Shown here: positions 26,365 to 38,582 of the stretch, piece by piece
Layout: every line of letters begins with the position of its first letter
How positions within the stretch are numbered: the first letter of the stretch is position 1
Origin: Nematostella vectensis
Lineage: Eukaryota > Cnidaria > Anthozoa > Actiniaria > Edwardsiidae
Assembly: GCF_932526225.1 (NCBI RefSeq)
Contig: NC_064037.1
Span: 15,624,601-15,688,600, forward strand
Length of the DNA: 64,000 bases
Direction of reading: 5' to 3'
Translations under genes and position numbers: made by a program
The notes under the pieces: model-generated
Databases searched by the model: none
What the model saw: only the letters and a program-made list of their open reading frames with translations
Told to the model about the DNA's origin: nothing

Positions 26365-28748
26365 CAAGGGTTACTGTTACCAAGCAGGGTTACACTAAGT
26401 GGGTGAGGTGGGGTAAGGGGTAACTGTTACCAAGCAGGGTTACACTAAGCGGGTAAGGTAGGGTGAGGGGTTACTGTTACCAAGCAAGGTTACACTCAGC
26501 GGGTGAGGTGGGGTAAGGGGTTACTGTTACCAAACAGGGTTACACTAAGCGGGTAAGGTGGGGTGAGGGGTAACTGTTACCAAGCAGGGTTACACTAAGC
26601 GGGTGAGGTGGGGTAAGGGGTTACTGTTACCAAGCAGGGTTACACTAATCGTGTGAGGTGGGGTAAGGGGTAACTGTTACCAAACAGGGTTACACTAAGC
26701 GGGTGAGGTGGGGTAAGGTGTTACTGTTACCAAGCAGGGTTACACTAATCGTGTGAGGTGGGGTAAGGGGTAACTGTTACCAAGCAGGGTTACACTAATC
26801 GTGTGAGGTGGGGTAAGGGGTAACTGTTACCAAGCAGGGTTACACTCAGCGGGTGAGGTGGGGTAAGGGGTAACTGTTACCAAACAGGGTTACACTAAGC
26901 GGGTGAGGTGGGGTAAGGTGTTACTGTTACCAAGCAGGGTTACACTAATCGTGTGAGGTGGGGTAAGGGGTAACTGTTACCAAGCAGGGTTACACTAAGC
27001 GGGTGAGGTGGGGTAAGGGGTTACTGTTACCAAACAGGGTTAGACTAAGCGGGTGAGGTGGGGTAAGGGGTTACTGTTACCAAGCAGGATTACACTAAGC
27101 GGGTGAGGTGGGGTAAGGGGTTACTGTTACCAAGCAGGGTTACACTAAGCGGGTGAGGTGGGGTAAGGGGTTACTGTTACCAAGCAGGGTTAGACTAAGC
27201 GGGTGAGGTGGGGTAAGGGGTTACTGTTACCAAACAGGGTTACACTAAGCGGGTAAGGTGGGGTGAGGGGTTACTGTTACCAAACAGGGTTACACTAAGC
27301 GGGTGAGGTGGGTGAAGGGGTTACTGTTACCAAACAGGGTTAGACTAAGCGGGTGAGGTGGGGTAAGGGGTTACTGTTACCAAGCAGGGTTACACTAAGC
27401 GGGTGAGGTGGGGTAAGGGGTTACTGTTACCAAGCAGGGTTACACTAAGCAGGTGAGGTGGGGTAAGGGGTTACTGTTACCAAACAGGGTTAGACTAAGC
27501 GGGTGAGGTGGGGTAAGGGGTTACTGTTACCAAACAGGGTTACACTAAGCGGGTGAGGTGGGGTAAGGGGTTACTGTTACCAAGCAGGGTTACACTAAGC
27601 GGGTGAGGTGGGGTAAGGGGTTACTGTTACCAAACAGGGTTACACTAAGCGGGTAAGGTGGGGTGAGGGGTTACTGTTACCAAACAGGGTTACACTAAGC
27701 GGGTGAGGTGGGTGAAGGGGTTACTGTTACCAAACAAGGTTACACTCAGCGGGTGATGGGGGGTGAGGGGTTACTGTTACCAAACAGGGTTAGACTAATC
27801 GTGTGAGGTGGGGTGAGGGGTTACTGTTACCAAACAGGGTTACACTAAGCGGGTAAGGTAGGGTAAGGGGTTACTGTTACCAAACAGGGTTACACTAAGT
27901 GGGTGAGGTGGGGTGAGGGGTTACTGTTACCAAACAGGGTTACACTCAGTGGGTGAGGTGGGGTGAGGGGTTCCTGTTACCAAACAGGGTTACACTCAGT
28001 GGGTGAGGTAGGGTGAGGGGTTACTGTTACCAAACAGGGTTACACTAAGTGGGTGAGGTGGGGTGAGGGGTAACTGTTACCAAACAGGATTACACTCAGC
28101 GGGTGAGGTGGGGTAAGGGGTTACTGTTACCAAGCAGGGTTACACTAAGCGGGTGAGGTGGGGTAAGGGGTTACTGTTACCAAACAGGGTTACACTAAGT
28201 GGGTGAGGTGGGGTGAGGGGTAACTGTTACCAAACAGGATTACACTCAGCGGGTGAGGTGGGGTAAGGGGTTACTGTTACCAAGCAGGGTTACACTAAGC
28301 GGGTGAGGTGGGGTAAGGGGTAACTGTTACCAAGCAGGGTTACACTAAGCGGGTGAGGTGGGGTAAGGGGTTACTGTTACCAAGCAGGGTTACACTAAGC
28401 GGGTGAGGTGGGGTAAGGGGTTACTGTTACCAAACAGGGTTACACTCAGTGGGTGAGGTGGGGTAAGGTGTTACTGTTACCAAGCAGGGTTACACTAAGC
28501 GGGTGAGGTGGGGTAAGGGGTTACTGTTACCAAGCAGGGTTACACTAAGCGGGTGAGGTGGGGTAAGGGGTTACTGTTACCAAACAGGGTTACACTCAGT
28601 GGGTGAGGTGGAGTGAGGGGTTACTGTTACCAAACAAGGTTACACTCAGCGGGTGAGGTGGGGTAAGGGGTTACTGTTACCAAACAGGGTTACACTCAGC
28701 GGGTGAGGTGGGGTGAGGGGTTACTGTTACCAAACAGGGTTAGACTAG
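26365..28748 (+). repeat. 50-nt G-rich minisatellite, about 47 units
   Basis: The unit reads roughly TTACTGTTACCAAGCAGGGT, TACACTAAGC, GGGTGAGGTGGGGTAAGGGG. Variation is limited (AAGCAGG or AAACAGG; TAAG or TGAG; CTAAGC, CTCAGC or CTAATC), and blocks of several units with the same variants recur, which shows higher-order duplication. Each unit carries four G-runs within ~20 nt on the + strand. No coding frame is conserved. Confidence 0.97.
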
Positions 28749-29644
28749 GGATGCAGCACTGACTAACCATCAGACGACAGAGCAAAAAAATGGTAAGTCT
28801 TCCCTAAATAAGGTCTGGTTAACTTCGGTAAGCTTGAATTTTCGCATAGAAGTTCCTTATGTAATGTAAACCAACATATCAAAAAGTGTTTTTCTTTGAA
28901 ATGAGGCTTGAGTGCAATTTTCAATTCAGCAGACAAAACGCTAAAAATACCACACACGGGAAGAGATCAGCAAATACAACTCAAGACACAAATATATACC
29001 TTTATTCTGATCCTCCAGGTCACAATATCTACTCCGAGAAGGCTTCTTGAATCATCTTGCTGCCATTATAGATTGCAAAGGATTTTGGGAGATTCACGGA
29101 CAAAAATTAGGTGTGAAATGATCAACACTGGTCACTCAGCCATTTAAGCTAAAAGCCAAACAAATCAATTCCAGGTCATACAGAGCCAGAATAGCAGTTA
29201 AAACAATTTTGGAATTAATTTATCAGATTAGGAACAAGAAGAATTCCCCATAAATCCACATTTGCTTGGAAAACATTCATAAGCACAGCACCCAATTATG
29301 CATCAATAGACTTGATGATGTCCTAGGGCACTCTCCCAATATGCTCATAGCTGTATTTTTGATGACAAATATAAGCAACCATCACCTTGATGAGGGATTA
29401 GAGATGGGACCGCAAAGCACTATTGAAAATTGCGTTACTAGTGATTTTGTTGAGTTTCAGAGCAGCTTTTATCCGCTAAATCGTTCGTAGTTTGTTTTGC
29501 TAGCTTTTTGTATGGCCGCGCGACAGTTCACTAGGTTCAGTTAGTAGTATAAAGCTGTAAGGTAGATAACAATAGCAACATGGCGGCTTCCAGAAATCGC
29601 TGCCGTGTGCTTTGCATGAGCCCGCTCTGTCTCCGCTTTCCCTG
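28749..29644. other. Spacer between two minisatellites
   Basis: No gene recognised. Near 29578 there is a CG-containing AACATGGCGGCTTCC and a short open frame leading into the next array. A transcript start is possible but not shown. Confidence 0.4.
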
Positions 29645-32600
29645 GGGCCACCCCTAGTGAAAACACTGCCTTGGTAAGCCTATGAAATGCCGTCCCTGGG
29701 CCACCCTTAGTGAAAACACTGTCTTGATAAGCCACCCCTAGTGAAAACACCCTCTTGACAAGCCACCCCTAGTGAAAACACTGTCTTGATAAGCCACCCC
29801 TAGTGTAAACACTGTCTTGATAAGCCACCCCTAGTGAAAACACCCTCTTGATAAGCCACCCCTAGTGAAAACACCCTCTTGATAAGCCACCCTTAGTGTA
29901 AACACTGCCTTGATAAGCCACCCCTAGTGTAAACACTGCCTTGATAAGCCACCCCTAGTGAAAACACTGCCTTGATAAGCCACCCCTAGTGTAAACACTG
30001 TCTTGATAAGCCACCCCTAGTGAAAACACTGTCTTGATAAGCCACCCCTAGTGAAAACAGTCTTGATAAGCCACCCCTTGTGAAAACACCGTCTTGATAA
30101 GCCACGCCTAGTGTAAACACTGTCTTGATAAGCCACCCCTAGTGTAAACACTGCCTTGATAAGCCACCCCTAGTGAAAACACTGCCTTGATAAGCCACCC
30201 CTAGTGTAAACACTGTCTTGATAAGCCACCCCTAGTGAAAACACTGCCTTGATAAGCCACCCCTAGTGAAAACACTGCCTTGATAAGCCACCCCTAGTGT
30301 AAACACTGTCTTGATAAGCCACCCCTAGTGAAAACACTGTCTTGATAAGCCATCCCTAGTGAAAACAGTCTTGATAAGCCACCCCTAGTGAAAACACTGT
30401 CTTGATAAGCCATCCCTAGTGAAAACAGTCTTGATAAGCCACCCCTAGTGTAAACACTGTCTTGATAAGCCACCCCTAGTGAAAACACTGTCTTGATAAG
30501 CCATCCCTAGTGAAAACAGTCTTGATAAGCCACGCCTAGTGTGAACACTGTCTTGATAAGCCACGCCTAGTGAAAACACTGTCTTGATAAGCCACCCCTA
30601 GTGAAAACACTGCCTTGATAAGCCACCCCTAGTGTAAACACTGCCTTGATAAGCCACCCCTAGTATAAACACTGCCTTGATAAGCCACCCCTAGTGAAAA
30701 AACCGTCTTGAGCCACCCCTAGTGAAAACACTGTCTTGATAAGCCACCCCTAGTGAAAACACTGTCTTGATAAGCCACGCCTAGTGTAAACACTGCCTTG
30801 ATAAGCCACCCCTAGTGTAAACACTGCCTTGATAAGACACCCCTAGTGAAAACACTGTCTTGATAAGCCACGCCTAGTGTAAACACTGTCTTGATAAGCC
30901 ACCCCTAGTGAAAACACTGTCTTGATAAGCCACCCCTAGTGAAAACACTGCCTTGATAAGACACCCCTTGTGAAAACACCGTCTTGATAAGCCACGCCTA
31001 GTGTAAACACTGTCTTGATAAGCCACGCCTAGTGTAAACACTGTCTTGATAAGCCACCCCTAGTGAAAACACTGCCTTGATAAGCCACCCCTAGTGAAAA
31101 CACTGTCTTGATAAGCCACCCCTAGTGAAAACACTGTCTTGATGAGCCACCCCTAGTGAAAACCGTCTTGAGCCACCCCTAGTGTAAACACTGTCTTGAT
31201 AAGCCACCCCTAGTGAAAACACTGTCTTGATAAGCCACGCCTAGTGTAAACACTGTCTTGATAAGCCACCCCTAGTGAAAACACTGCCTTGATAAGACAC
31301 CCCTTGTGAAAACACCGTCTTGATAAGCCACGCCTAGTGTAAACACTGTCTTGATAAGCAACGCCTAGTGAAAACACTGTCTTGATAAGCCACCCCTAGT
31401 GAAAACACTGCCTTGATAAGCCACCCCTAGTGAAAACACTGTTTGATAAGCCACCCCTAGTGAAAACACTGTCTTGATAAGCCACCCCTAGTGAAAACAC
31501 TGTCTTGATAAGCCATCCCTAGTGAAAACAGTGTTTGATAAGACACCCCTTGTGAAAACACTGTCTTGATAAGACACCCCTAGTGAAAACACTGTTTGAT
31601 AAGCCACCCCTTGTGAAAACACCGTCTTGATAAGCCACCCCTAGTGAAAACACTGCCTTGATAAGCCACCCCTAGTGAAAACACTGTTTGATAAGCCACC
31701 CCTAGTGAAAACACTGTCTTGATAAGCCACCCCTAGTGAAAACACTGTCTTGATAAGCCATCCCTAGTGAAAACAGTCTTGATAAGCCATCCCTAGTGAA
31801 AACACTGTCTTGATAAGCCACCCCTAGTGAAAACACTGTCTTGATAAGCCACTCCTAGTGAAAGCACTGTCTTGATAAGCCATCCCTTGTGAAAACAGTC
31901 TTGATAAGCCATCCCTAGTGAAAACACTGTCTTGATAAGCCACCCCTAGTGTAAACACTGTCTTGACAAGCCACTCCTAGTGAAAACACTGTCTTGATAA
32001 GCCACCCCTAGTGAAAACACTGTCTTGATAAGCCACCCCTAGTGAAAACACCCTCTTGATAAGCCACCCCTAGTGTAAACACTGTCTTGATAAGCCACCC
32101 CTAGTGAAAACACCCTCTTGATAAGCCACCCCTAGTGAAAACACCCTCTTGATAAGCCACCCCTAGTGAAAACACCCTCTTGATAAGCCACCCCTAGTGT
32201 AAACACTGCCTTGATAAGCCACCCCTAGTGAAAACACTGCCTTGATAAGCCACCCCTAGTGTAAACACTGTCTTGATAAGCCACCCCTAGTGAAAACACT
32301 GTCTTGATAAGCCACCCCTAGTGAAAACAGTCTTGATAAGCCACCCCTTGTGAAAACACCGTCTTGATAAGCCACGCCTAGTGTAAACACTGTCTTGATA
32401 AGCCACCCCTAGTGTAAACACTGCCTTGATAAGCCACTCCTAGTGAAAACACTGCCTTGATAAGCCACCCCTAGTGTAAACACTGTCTTGATAAGCCACC
32501 CCTAGTGAAAACACTGCCTTGATAAGCCACCCCTAGTGAAAACACTGCCTTGATAAGCCACCCCTAGTGTAAACACTGTCTTGATAAGCCACCCCTAGTG

Positions 32601-33275
32601 AAAACACTGTCTTGATAAGCCATCCCTAGTGAAAACAGTCTTGATAAGCCACCCCTAGTGAAAACACTGCCTTGATAAGCCACCCCTAGTGAAAACACTG
32701 TCTTGATAAGCCACCCCTAGTGAAAACACTGTCTTGATAAGCCACCCCTAGTGAAAACACTGTCTTGATAAGCCACCCCTAGTGAAAACACTGTCTTGAT
32801 CAGCCACCCCTAGTGAAAACACCGCCTTGATAAGCCACCCCTAGTGAAAACACCGTCTTGATAAGACACCCCTTGTGAAAACACTGTCTTGATAAGCCAC
32901 GCCTAGTGAAAACACTGTCTTGATGAGCCACCCCTAGTGAAAACACTGCCTTGATAAGCCACCCCTAGTGAAAACACTGTCTTGATAAGCCACCCCTGGT
33001 GTAAACACTGTCTTGATAAGCCACCCCTAGTGTAAGCACCGTCTTGATAAGCCACCCCTAGTGAAAACACTGTCTTGATAAGCCACCCCTGGTGTAAACA
33101 CTGTCTTGATAAGCCACCCCTAGTGTAAACACTGTCTTGATAAGCCACGCCTAGTGAAAACACTGCCTTGATAAGCCACCCCTAGTGAAAACACTGTCTT
33201 GATAAGCCACCCCTAGTGTAAACACTGCCTTGATAAGCCACCCCTTGTGGAAACACTGTCTTGATAAGCCTATGA
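29645..33275 (+). repeat. 31-nt minisatellite, about 115 units
   Basis: Units of TTGATAAGCCACCCCTAGTG plus AAAACACTGTC, with shorter 26-nt variants, fill 3.6 kb. Both the outer left (GGTAAGCCTATGAAATGC near 29670) and outer right (GATAAGCCTATGAGATGC near 33263) contexts share GCCTATGA, marking the seed sequence. Because 31 is not a multiple of three, the antisense open frames that cross it are accidental. Confidence 0.97.
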
Positions 33276-33385
33276 GATGCTCGTGCGAGCAGCGAAGATG
33301 GTAAAATGATGTGAGATAAAGCTGTTTTTATCTCTTTTTTGGTGACACTGCAATTAGACATGGGCGCTTAAACACGAACGCGCGC

Positions 33386-33395
33386 TATAAAAGGG
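33386..33395 (+). promoter_or_regulatory. TATA-box-like element without an evident gene
   Basis: TATAAAAGGG follows a CG-rich GAACGCGCGC. About 30-100 nt downstream the sequence is A-rich and resembles a 5' leader, but no long open frame follows before the LINE fragment at 34.0 kb. 33276-34030 otherwise shows CG-rich GCGCGC tracts only. Confidence 0.4.
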
Positions 33396-34029
33396 ATAGC
33401 TCCAACACCTTTTTCGCAAGCTCTCGCGCAAGTCGTCGCCATTCAAAAGCTTCATTGAGTGAGGACCTCTGAAACTGCCAAAAGAGCAAAAAGTAAAGCC
33501 GTACGACAACTGTAAAGTACAAGAGTTTGTTTAAGAACTATCAGGCATATTCGGAAAAGTTTTTGGAGTCAATTCTCTACAAAAACTAGAGCAAAACCTG
33601 TCATTGAGAAATTAAACACAGCGCGCGTTCGTTTGAATTGAAAAATAAAATTCAAAAACAGCGTGCGCGCGCTCATTTGAAATGGCGGCATTCAGGTGCG
33701 CGCGCGAACAAACAAGAAAATTAAAAACAAAAGGCTAATAAATAGACTGTGTTTACTTCAATGATGTGTTTTTGACCAATTTTGAGCTTTACTATTGCTT
33801 TCTTAACTCTCTCTACGGAGCCCTGAACTACCAAGAGACCATGATACAGCTATGATATAAGAGAACGAATCCCGTGGCCCATACGTGGGCCCATGATGTC
33901 TTCCTTGAAAGCTATTTTTAGATTGCGCGAGCTTGTCAATCATATGGAGAACTGGGAAAAGCCCCACTAATAGTACAAATTTCTCCCCTGGTGGCAAAAT
34001 ATTGGTGCCGAATAAAAAGTAGGATATAT

Positions 34030-34712
34030 GAAAACACCTTAGTGGGGGAAACGGCGTAGATCAGCCTATCTTCAACATCTAATGTCCCTGTAAGGTTTAT
34101 CAATTCCCTATTTGCTTGGTGTGATTCAAAGACACTACAGGAAATAGATATTGAAGGCCAACAAATTCATACCCTAGGAAAATATATTAAGAAAGTACTA
34201 TATAAAAGTTATTCAACATATTGGAGAACCCAGGCACAGAAAAATCAAAATAGTGTAAAGCTACGCACTTATTGCAAGATCAAGACAAATTTTAAACTAG
34301 AAAAATATTTATCAGAAGCTAATGTTAAACGCCGACAATCTATGACTAGATTGCGTGTCTCGGCACACAAACTAGCAATTGAAACAGGCCGCTATAAAAA
34401 TTTACCTTATGAATTAAGGATTTATGAAAAATTTGAAAAAAATAAGGTTGGGGATGAGTACCATACCTTAATGGAATGCGACTATGTCAACGATATACGT
34501 CGAGTATTTTTTCATGATCTATTTGCAATCAATAACTTTTTTAAACTGTTAAGGCCAAAACAGATGACTCCATTATGAGCCTAGTCCTGGAATTTTGTGA
34601 TGATGTAATTAAATATTATGAATAGAGAATAGGCATATAAGCCAACCTACTTTGTATATTATCCTAATATACCTGTATTGGTATTTATTGGAATAAAGTT
34701 ATTATTATTATT
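34030..34712 (+). mobile_element. LINE 3'-end fragment with ATT-repeat tail
   Basis: A reading frame (open from about 34090 to 34578) ends with residues typical of the C-terminus of non-LTR retrotransposon ORF2 (LRVSAHKLAIETGRYK, then NKVGDEYHTLMEC). It is followed by a short 3' UTR ending in GGAATAAAG and ATT repeats near 34690-34712. The element is strongly 5'-truncated and lacks the reverse transcriptase core. The zinc-knuckle-like cysteines usual before the NKVGDE segment are replaced (EKFEKNK), a sign of decay. Confidence 0.8.
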
Positions 34713-35895
34713 ATCATATCATGCATTTATGGTTCGTCGCGCCATATTTGGTTATGGACACCTCGCGAGTTACTACATTTTCACAACAAACATTGTTTAT
34801 ACGAAAACAACCGCCAATCGTGTACAATAACTCGTCAGTTTATGTCTATAGCATTCTTATGGCCTTTCAAAACAATAAACAAATTGCGCAAAACAAAATG
34901 TTGTTTGGGAGCATGCGTTCATTCTGTTTTTTCGCCTTAGAGCCTAATTGTTGTTCAGCTTATTTTTAACATACCTCATCAGTCCCGCTTTATTATTGAA
35001 TAAAACTGTATTGTTACAACTTTATTGTTTCGTTTGAGCAAAGCGATAAATTAGAGAAAACTAATTTTCTTCGGTCTCAAATGCCGCTATATTTTTATGT
35101 CTGTGTTAACTGTATTCTCACCGCTATGTTAGTTTCTTCCAAATGAATAAAGCAAATTGGTCCGACGAACAGGAAATGTGATAATTCACATCCGATATTA
35201 GGTTCAAACGCGAGACAAACAATTTACAATTATTTCTCAAGGTAGTGAAATTTGAACAACACGTTTATAACAAGATATGGGATCCCAGGGATTGTTTTTA
35301 AACACTGATCATGAAATCGAATCCAGAGAACACACTTTTAAAAGCACACGTTATTTGTATTATTGCTCGAGGTTGAAATAAAGATTTACTTAGTATCAAA
35401 TTAATGTGGCTTCTTCATCTTCGGCAATTATCGAAATCAAAACGTCTATCCTGAGATCATTTTTTATCTTTTTAGCATAGAGAAACGAGAAAAAAACTAT
35501 GTTTTGATTTCCTGTTACCACTAGTCTTAATTACTAAACCCTGTTACCCCGATGGTGCATTTAAGCTTTAAGCGTTTTGTAATCATTTCAGGAGAAAAAG
35601 ATACATTTGGTACAGCTAAAAGGGCCGAGTTGTCAAGGTCTATCCAAACGCTAGGACGGGATCGGTGCAGGTGCAAGCGACTTTTATTTGCTCTAACCCA
35701 CCATACACAAGCCATTAAACATGCACTATTATCCCTCTTGTGCTAAAAAGCAAATCGTAGTTCGTTTACTGTCAAGAGGAGCCAATTACATGAGCGGCCC
35801 AATTTACATAGGAAGAAAGAGGCTATTGATTTCCTTGTTCCCTTATCAATCATGATCATCTCGAGGTTGGACGTACCATAATCTGCCTTGAAATC
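34713..35895 (+). other. Spacer upstream of the GPCR gene
   Basis: AT-rich, with no coding exon recognised. It contains CCTGTTACCACTAGTCTTA near 35512, a weak resemblance to the 50-nt minisatellite unit. The GPCR promoter is presumably within the last few hundred bases, but no core element is clear. Confidence 0.45.
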
Positions 35896-36909
35896 ATGAA
35901 CTCTACAAGAAATATATCGGACCCAAAGGAAACTCTTGACAGATTGACGTTGAATTCTGTTACTGGGGTATTGTTTATGATTTTTTACGTTACAGTATTT
36001 CTGCTCTCGCTTGTTGGAAACTCTTTGGTGTTACTAGTTTGCTACAAAAGCCTTCGCGGTCGTCGAGGATTCGAATCAGTCAAGGGCCCATTCTTTAATC
36101 AGTACATCGCAAATCTTGCAGTATCCGATCTCCTATTCACAATACTCACGCTGTTTGATGCGATGTACACGATAAATGGTGAGTGGATGACGGGAATCAT
36201 CACTTGTAAGACTCAGGGATTCCTTCTGGAGACCTGCTACACTGCATCGATCCTTACCCTTATTGCAATAAGTCGCGAGCGCGTCACTGCTATCGCCTCG
36301 CTGGAAATGAGCTCCCGTGTGCAGAGGGGAAAAGAACGCCGAGTAAACATCACCATAGTTTGGTTGCTAGCTATCGTGATTTGTTCGCCTTTGTTGTTCG
36401 CGTACACACTGTATGATGACAACAACGGGTTTATTAAATGTCGCAACATGAACTGGGGTGACACCGGGCGTCGTGTGTACTACAGTTTAACGGCAGTCCT
36501 TCTATTTCTTTTCCCGCTTTTTCTCATGGCGTGGTCGCACGTCAAGATCAATCGCGTACTCAAGTCCCAAGTTGCGCCTTCAGAACACATGCTCAAAGCC
36601 ATCCGTACTCGTCAGAAAAAGGCTAGCAGAATCCTGTTGATGGTGATCATGGTGTTTTTTCTCTTCTGGTCACCGTTTATCGTGATGCGGACGCTGCGAT
36701 ATTTTCGTTGGTACAACGCCATAGGGCCGTGGAAGTTTGTCCAACTTGTTGTTATAGCGTCATCTGCTACAAACCCTTTTGTGTACTGCTTCTACAGCGT
36801 TCAGTTCCGCAGACTGTTTAAGACTTTTGTCACTTGTAGATGTACTGGCCTGACGAGGAATGATACAAACACAACAAGTGAGCCGTCATTGACGAATGCA
36901 GCACTTTGA
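35896..36909 (+). CDS. Class A (rhodopsin-family) GPCR, intronless, 337 aa
   Basis: Single exon from ATG 35896 to TGA. Seven hydrophobic segments are readable: TM1 ~25-50 (GN at 41-42), TM2 ~70-93 (NLAVSDLL, Asp78), TM3 ~104-127 with the disulfide Cys104, TM4 with Trp156, ECL2 Cys182, TM5 with Pro207, TM6 (FLFWSPF, Trp258/Pro260) and TM7 (NPFVY 293-297). The N-terminus has NST and NIS glycosylation sequons. The tail has CRC at 314-316, a likely palmitoylation site. The DRY motif is ERV (128-130). It is a plasma-membrane G-protein-coupled receptor; the ligand is unknown. General features resemble the many intronless orphan or neuropeptide-like receptors of cnidarians. No finer assignment is supported. 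Confidence 0.95.
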   Translation: MNSTRNISDPKETLDRLTLNSVTGVLFMIFYVTVFLLSLVGNSLVLLVCYKSLRGRRGFESVKGPFFNQYIANLAVSDLLFTILTLFDAMYTINGEWMTGIITCKTQGFLLETCYTASILTLIAISRERVTAIASLEMSSRVQRGKERRVNITIVWLLAIVICSPLLFAYTLYDDNNGFIKCRNMNWGDTGRRVYYSLTAVLLFLFPLFLMAWSHVKINRVLKSQVAPSEHMLKAIRTRQKKASRILLMVIMVFFLFWSPFIVMRTLRYFRWYNAIGPWKFVQLVVIASSATNPFVYCFYSVQFRRLFKTFVTCRCTGLTRNDTNTTSEPSLTNAAL

Positions 36910-38582
36910 AGATATTGTCAGATAACACTCTTTTAAACGCCAAGGACAGTAAAAGAAAACCTTTGAAGCCAGCAAAATTATTTTTCCAAGAGATAGTCGA
37001 TCGGGGGCTTCATTATGAGACTTCATTATGAAGTGGAAAATTCTGGATTCGTTAATTGAAAATTGAAATATTGGAAATGGAATCAAAACGGCATAGTTTA
37101 TTGACAAACCGTAGCAAAAAAAACTCTAATCTTACACGCGCTGCTGTTCTTTCGGTTATATTATTTTTCTAACACTAAAAAACATCATTTCACAAATAGA
37201 TTGACTGACTATTGTTACTCTTTTTTCTAATCCAAGCCAATTTAGAATGCTGTTTTACAGGAAGTCCGCGCTATATATTGGGTAACTATGATACTAGGTA
37301 ATGATCAGTATCCGAGTCGGGGGAGGGGGAGGGGGGGTATTCCATAAGTTATGTTAGTATACTTTCTGTGTTTGTGCTTTATCATAAGTATTTCACATGT
37401 CGGTGCCATTGACGTCGGCAGGCGAGACAAATATTAGCTTCTCCACGCGAATATAAATAAACATTGTGAAAATACTTGATATGCTTATTATAACTAGTAG
37501 ACCCCTGAATATACACCCAGCTTTATGCCAACTCCTCATTTTTAAATTGTAGCGTATTAGCAAAAACGGCGTTATCCGAATTCAAAACGAAGTTTTATAA
37601 TGCAACGTGCGGGTCCTAAAATAACTCTGTACCTAAAGTAACCCGTTGCTTGGCAACCAAAGTACATTTTGCGAGCCAAAGTACGATCTGGTATGTTTAT
37701 ATTTTTGTTGTTTGTCTTTCAGCTTATCAATTGGCTCTAGGTTCGCACATTTCGTGAGATGTGTTGTGAGTTATGAAGTGTAATAAAAATCTCCAAGTGC
37801 AATCTTCGTGTTGTTGACCCTCGTTTACACCTTATGTAAAGTCAACTGATTGTATTAAATCTAAATCAGTTTTGCGTCTTCAATGGTGTTATCCGTGTTA
37901 CTGTGTTTCCAAAGAACTCAATGCTCGTTTGTGAAAAGACTTGGTACGGCAACACTTTTTAAATAAAGGAAAGGGGCGGAAACATATTCAAATTCGCGCT
38001 TTTTTCTTTTTTGCACACCACTGCGCATGCCACTCAAACTATTCGCACTCTTCGCAAATACCGTGCTTTTGATTTCCGTCGTGTTTTTGTTTTCGCTCAA
38101 ACCATTGATATTGCCGGGAAATATGTCAATGTATTAAAGGCTTTTTTTTCCAATGATTCCCTAAAAGATTATAAAATTGCTGATCACTAGGGATGTTTAG
38201 AAGTTTACTTCCCTCGAACGCCAGCCCAGCGAAATACAGAAAAGAGGCTGCTAGCAGGAAAGAAGATTACGACCGGCAAGTCCACAACAGTTGGATTAGG
38301 GAACATACAAAGTTGATTCATGTCTGTATAACAGTAGTAATTAAAGTATGAAGAGATAAACTATACTTGTGCCATGCTTAAAAGATGATTGCGTGTTTTT
38401 TTAGACTCAAGCTGGCAGCTGCCTCGCGTATCGTAGTTTACGCAAACCAAACAAACAGACACGTAGCATCATTTAGCAATTTATTGTTCTATGATCGTTG
38501 CGCAAATCACATAATTATTATAATCAGCAGTGACGTTATCGTGTCAAATATTAGCAATGACAAGTTCTCGACCAATCACCTC
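36910..38582. other. Spacer between GPCR and PLA2-like genes
   Basis: AT-rich, no exon recognised. Includes a short G-rich tract near 37319-37340. The two genes are convergent here, so both 3' UTRs should lie in this interval. Confidence 0.5.

Noticed and set aside
26365-28748. CRISPR-like or telomere-like array
   Set aside because: No unique spacers between repeats, eukaryotic context, and the unit is not a telomere motif; it is a minisatellite.
29541-33163. Several minus-strand frames with repeating GVAYQDSVFTRGG
   Set aside because: The 31-nt unit cycles through all three frames; the frames are short and broken, as expected for noncoding tandem DNA.
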